From: a bacterium
GTDB lineage: Bacteria; Krumholzibacteriota; Krumholzibacteriia; LZORAL124-64-63
Direction of reading: 5' to 3'
Length of the DNA stretch: 8,959 nt
Assembly: GCA_018652925.1 (NCBI GenBank)
Contig: JABIBH010000084.1
Span: 1 to 8,959, forward strand
Both the position numbers and the translations under genes were made by a program. Below, piece after piece: positions 6,681 to 8,959 of this stretch. The notes beneath the pieces were generated by a model that was not told the DNA's origin, did not search any database, and was given only the letters and a program-made list of their open reading frames with translations. The number at the start of each line of letters is the position of its first letter. The first letter of the stretch is position 1.

Positions 6681-7091
6681 TTATCGACAAGAATCTGTAT
6701 AACTTGAGCTACAGTCTGCATCTATTTGAAAAAGCACTTTTTCCAGTATGCGTTGCGAAAGTGAAGGGCCAACACCTTTTACAAGCTGCAAGTCATCTCT
6801 GTTATGGAAAGGACCTACCGAGTCCCGATATGCAATTATGCGAGCGGCAAGTACCGGCCCCACTCCCTTTATGTAGCACAAAGTATCCGCGGTTGTTTCG
6901 TTGATCATAAATGGTCCCTCAGGTGGAGGAACTTCTATTATTTCGATAGGCAATTCTGGTAAATATTTTTCAAATATCAGTTCCGATTTCCATTCTCCTG
7001 GTGGTCCCAACAACAAGTATCGTCGCACAACTCGCCCAGCCAGAATTACACATAGCAAAACAGATATGCCGATTAGTGAGCGATATCTCAA
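6681..7091 (-). CDS. ComEA-like helix-hairpin-helix DNA-binding membrane protein
   Basis: Probable membrane-anchored DNA-binding protein of 136 residues. A hydrophobic segment at about 5-19, followed by RVVRR, forms an uncleaved anchor or signal. A proline-rich linker (about 43-60, with VPPPEGP at 54-60) leads to the ComEA-type domain at 62-121, which has paired hairpins IKGVGPVLAARII (74-86) and VKGVGPSLSQRIL (104-116), with YRDSVGPF between them. In transformable bacteria, ComEA binds incoming double-stranded DNA outside the inner membrane. The start is TTG; no other start lies between it and the upstream in-frame stop, and only a weak GGA precedes it. It is 23 bases behind the barrel gene and just ahead of the kinase. 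Uptake genes such as comEC are not in view, and ComEA-like domains also occur in proteins with no known DNA-uptake role, so competence is an inference. Confidence 0.85.
   Translation of the reverse strand: MRYRSLIGISVLLCVILAGRVVRRYLLLGPPGEWKSELIFEKYLPELPIEIIEVPPPEGPFMINETTADTLCYIKGVGPVLAARIIAYRDSVGPFHNRDDLQLVKGVGPSLSQRILEKVLFQIDADCSSSYTDSCR
6728..6743. repeat. 16-base perfect inverted repeat (GAAAAAG-N2-CTTTTTC)
   Basis: Two 7-base arms separated by 2 bases, inside the 3' end of the ComEA-like gene and 6 bases before the alternative kinase ATG at 6719-6721. It encodes ordinary residues of the ComEA-like protein, so it may be chance. As RNA it would form a small A-T hairpin that could hinder initiation at that ATG. 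Confidence 0.4.
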
Positions 7092-7114
7092 TAATCCAAA
7101 ACCAAACTGGGAGA

Positions 7115-8848
7115 TTAATTATAAAGCGTCCAATGCAACCGATAACGCATTTCAGTTGTGTTGCTTAATGCGCCGTTGGAAAGTCTTACCTGAGATCCAC
7201 CAAGGTTTCGGAAATCAATGCCGAGATCAGCACCAATCAGTCGGAAACCAAATCGCAAGTGCTGTAAATACATTGATGGCAGCTCAATTGTTCCACCAGG
7301 GATCCAGGGATCCTGCATACTACCGCGATACTCGTTTTCAAATCCAATTTCCAGTATACCATCATTGTCAAACAACCTGCGTTCCCATAATAATTGGATA
7401 TTACCATACTGTTCCGGCATTATAACTGTCGGGATGCCTGCTGTAATTTCTGTGCCTCCAAAAGAACACAGAGATCGTATATGTAACTTTCCAAAAAGGT
7501 TCAGAGTTCTTTCCAGTTCGCTGTTTGCAGACCAGCTTGTCATTTCAACATTATTAATCCAGCTGTAATGGCCTGGGGTTTGCAATGGCAGATAGCCAAT
7601 TCCATCGGTCAAAGAATTGAGTGTACCTGTTAGTCCCCAGTTGATACCAACCAACTTGCCAGCTGCATTGCAGCTTAACTTTCTAGAGTTTTCCCAACCA
7701 AGATTCAGGTCTGGAATAATGGCGTAAATTGAATCGGCACTGCTACGGGAATCAAGCGTCCATAGTTTATCACTACCAGGTGTGCGACCATCCATAGATG
7801 CAGTAATTGAAAAAATCGACTTGCGGATTGTAAGTGACTGATTGGCATTCCAATTAGTTACACAATCCCATTTCGCAGTCACATCAGGGTCCAGATTAAA
7901 CCCGGCAAAATCGTAATTAGAATTCCAGTTGAGCTGAGCATGTTGCCTGCCTACTGAACTGACTTGAGAGTATCCGGGGACATTAATTCCAATCCCATTG
8001 TCGGCAATTCGGTCGGCAGTGACCAGCATCGACAAAGTACCCCTATTGGTGGTGGAATACTCAGTCAGCAAACCTGTCCTGACACTTTCTACTTTTCTGC
8101 CTCTTTCACGCTCTGAATCGCCACCATTGCTAAAAACAGTTACACCCAATTTTGAGTCACCAACAGGAGTAAGCCAGGTAGCAGAAGTTCGGTCTCCCCA
8201 GAATTCTTCAAAATTGATTCCTGTCGATGGGATAACTGTTCTGTGTTGGCGAATATTTTCATGAGTAAAAGAGAGATGCTTACCATCCGGGTAATGTCGT
8301 TGAATATTAAGAGTTGTAATTCGAGATTTAGAGCTTCCTGGATATAGATCACGCAAATCGTCTGGTAGCGCCAGGTCATATCCTTCTTCATCGATAATCT
8401 CATCAAAAGAGAATCTGATTTGCCACGGGGCTGTTCTCGTTCTGTACGATACACGACGCAAATATGATTCGTGCTGAGCCTTACCAAATCGAGCATCAAC
8501 AATTGTACTGTTACTGTCTGTTGGCGCCCAACCGAGGTTAATTGAAGAGTTGCTACACGAAAGGACCTCAACACCAGCTAGTGAGATGTGCCACGGACTA
8601 TCCAACCACTGATGCCCAAATCCAAGGGGAACTCCATCGCGATAATAATTTGTGGTCGTAGATGTTCCAGACTCAGCAAGAAATAAAGTCTTGGCTCCAA
8701 TTCCGCCATCGGTTACAGAGACAACTGGAGACTGCCCGGAAAGAGTTGCTGCCATGGTCCATTCAAAAGGTGACCAATCTGCAGAGCCGTCCCTGTCATG
8801 ACAAAATGCAGATGAAGCAATTAAGAGAAATATTATAGACTTCTTCAC
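7115..8848 (-). CDS. Outer-membrane beta-barrel protein with TonB-receptor-like plug remnant
   Basis: Predicted outer-membrane protein of 577 residues. A signal peptide (MKKSIIFLLIASSAFC, 1-16) is followed by a sequence rich in alternating polar/hydrophobic strands, aromatic girdles and Ser/Asn/Gly turns, as in a large barrel. Residues 48-106 follow the pattern of a TonB-dependent receptor plug: GGIGAKTLFL, DGVPL at 71-75, then ISLAGVEVL (88-96) and a Gly at 106. There is no obvious TonB box or carboxypeptidase-like leader, and the plug is short. The last strand, MRYRLHWTLYN, resembles an outer-membrane beta-signal but ends in Asn rather than an aromatic residue. The GTG start has AGG 7 bases upstream and overlaps the stop of the HutI-like gene by GTGA. 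A cargo cannot be named; a porin without TonB dependence is the main alternative. The family is not recognised with certainty. Confidence 0.8.
   Translation of the reverse strand: MKKSIIFLLIASSAFCHDRDGSADWSPFEWTMAATLSGQSPVVSVTDGGIGAKTLFLAESGTSTTTNYYRDGVPLGFGHQWLDSPWHISLAGVEVLSCSNSSINLGWAPTDSNSTIVDARFGKAQHESYLRRVSYRTRTAPWQIRFSFDEIIDEEGYDLALPDDLRDLYPGSSKSRITTLNIQRHYPDGKHLSFTHENIRQHRTVIPSTGINFEEFWGDRTSATWLTPVGDSKLGVTVFSNGGDSERERGRKVESVRTGLLTEYSTTNRGTLSMLVTADRIADNGIGINVPGYSQVSSVGRQHAQLNWNSNYDFAGFNLDPDVTAKWDCVTNWNANQSLTIRKSIFSITASMDGRTPGSDKLWTLDSRSSADSIYAIIPDLNLGWENSRKLSCNAAGKLVGINWGLTGTLNSLTDGIGYLPLQTPGHYSWINNVEMTSWSANSELERTLNLFGKLHIRSLCSFGGTEITAGIPTVIMPEQYGNIQLLWERRLFDNDGILEIGFENEYRGSMQDPWIPGGTIELPSMYLQHLRFGFRLIGADLGIDFRNLGGSQVRLSNGALSNTTEMRYRLHWTLYN
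7296..7313. repeat. Two tandem copies of an 8-base unit (CCAGGGAT)
   Basis: CCAGGGAT occurs twice in direct succession and is followed by CC, inside the barrel gene. On the coding strand it gives the in-frame peptide DPWIPG. It is a small local duplication with no visible effect on the frame. Confidence 0.5.
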
Positions 8849-8959
8849 CCAACTACCTGCTCTCCATTACGGAATACAGCAACTACGCTGTTGTGTCCGG
8901 TATGATATGGGACAAGTCGATAATCATCGTAGTCCAGGATTAGATAATCTGCACATTTA
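8845..8959 (-). CDS. hutI: C-terminal end of an imidazolonepropionase-like amidohydrolase (cut by window edge)
   Basis: Only the last 37 codons are visible: the gene enters from beyond base 8959 and stops with TGA at 8845-8847. The tail reads KCADYLILDYDDYRLVPYHTG, then NSVVAVFRNGEQVVG. This matches the end of amidohydrolase-superfamily enzymes, where a GKxADxxxLD strand and a VxxVxxxGxxV strand close the small beta-sandwich. The added YxxxPYHxGxN signature is characteristic of imidazolonepropionase (HutI), which opens the imidazolone ring in histidine breakdown. The metal ligands are outside the window, so the exact substrate is inferred from this tail alone. Its stop overlaps the GTG of the barrel gene (GTGA), implying one transcript and coupled translation. 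No other hut gene is visible. Confidence 0.72.
   Translation of the reverse strand, partial: KCADYLILDYDDYRLVPYHTGHNSVVAVFRNGEQVVG

Noticed and set aside
6901..7425. 174-codon open frame on the plus strand
   Set aside because: It is antisense to the ComEA-like and barrel genes and shows no domain or protein-like pattern.
8801..8816. Possible lipobox at the end of the barrel protein's signal peptide (SAFC)
   Set aside because: The residue before Cys is Phe, whereas a lipobox needs a small residue at -1; an ordinary signal peptidase I site is more likely.
1..8959. Intrinsic terminators, CRISPR arrays, insertion sequences, attachment sites
   Set aside because: No GC-rich hairpin followed by a T run, no regular spaced repeats, no transposase or integrase coding and no long terminal repeats were seen.

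Overview
The window holds eleven protein genes, all on the minus strand, so transcription runs from base 8959 down to base 1. Genes at both edges are cut. No rRNA, tRNA, CRISPR array, insertion sequence or phage gene was seen, and no gene-free stretch exceeds about 130 bases. The organism is a diderm (Gram-negative-type) bacterium, shown by an outer-membrane barrel protein with a signal peptide and a pilus-type two-component system. By eye, base composition is moderately AT-rich and GTG/TTG start codons are frequent (six of the ten genes whose start is visible, by my choice of starts). Gene order and divergence from proteobacterial sequences would suit an uncultured lineage (for example of the FCB type), but that is a guess.

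In transcription order: (1) 8845-8959, the last 37 codons of an imidazolonepropionase-like amidohydrolase (HutI type), overlapping by GTGA with (2) 7115-8848, an outer-membrane beta-barrel protein with a remnant of a TonB-receptor plug. Then comes a block that looks like pilus/competence biology: (3) 6681-7091, a membrane-anchored ComEA-like helix-hairpin-helix protein; (4) 5489-6649, a PAS-containing sensor histidine kinase of the NtrB/PilS type; a 129-base gap with a plausible sigma70 promoter; (5) 3962-5359, a sigma54-activating response regulator of the NtrC/PilR type; (6) 3492-3950, a small pilin-like membrane protein whose prepilin-peptidase site is degenerate. Then a housekeeping block: (7) shikimate kinase aroK, (8) 16S rRNA methyltransferase rsmD and (9) phosphopantetheine adenylyltransferase coaD, packed with overlapping or abutting ends; a 120-base gap with three GTTTAC/GTAAAC words; (10) an aspartate-type aminotransferase and, 6 bases after its stop, (11) the N-terminal 203 codons of the ribosome-associated GTPase obg.

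The most interesting part is 3492-7091. A kinase and regulator typical of type IV pilus control lie between a ComEA-like DNA-binding protein and a pilin-like protein that keeps the pilin helix, the acidic position-5 residue (as Asp) and Pro22, but has Lys in place of the invariant Gly at the cleavage site. A second point of interest is the start-to-stop coupling of a HutI-like enzyme with a TonB-receptor-like barrel that lacks an obvious TonB box. Several starts are revised here from Shine-Dalgarno evidence (rsmD, the pilin-like gene, the kinase).
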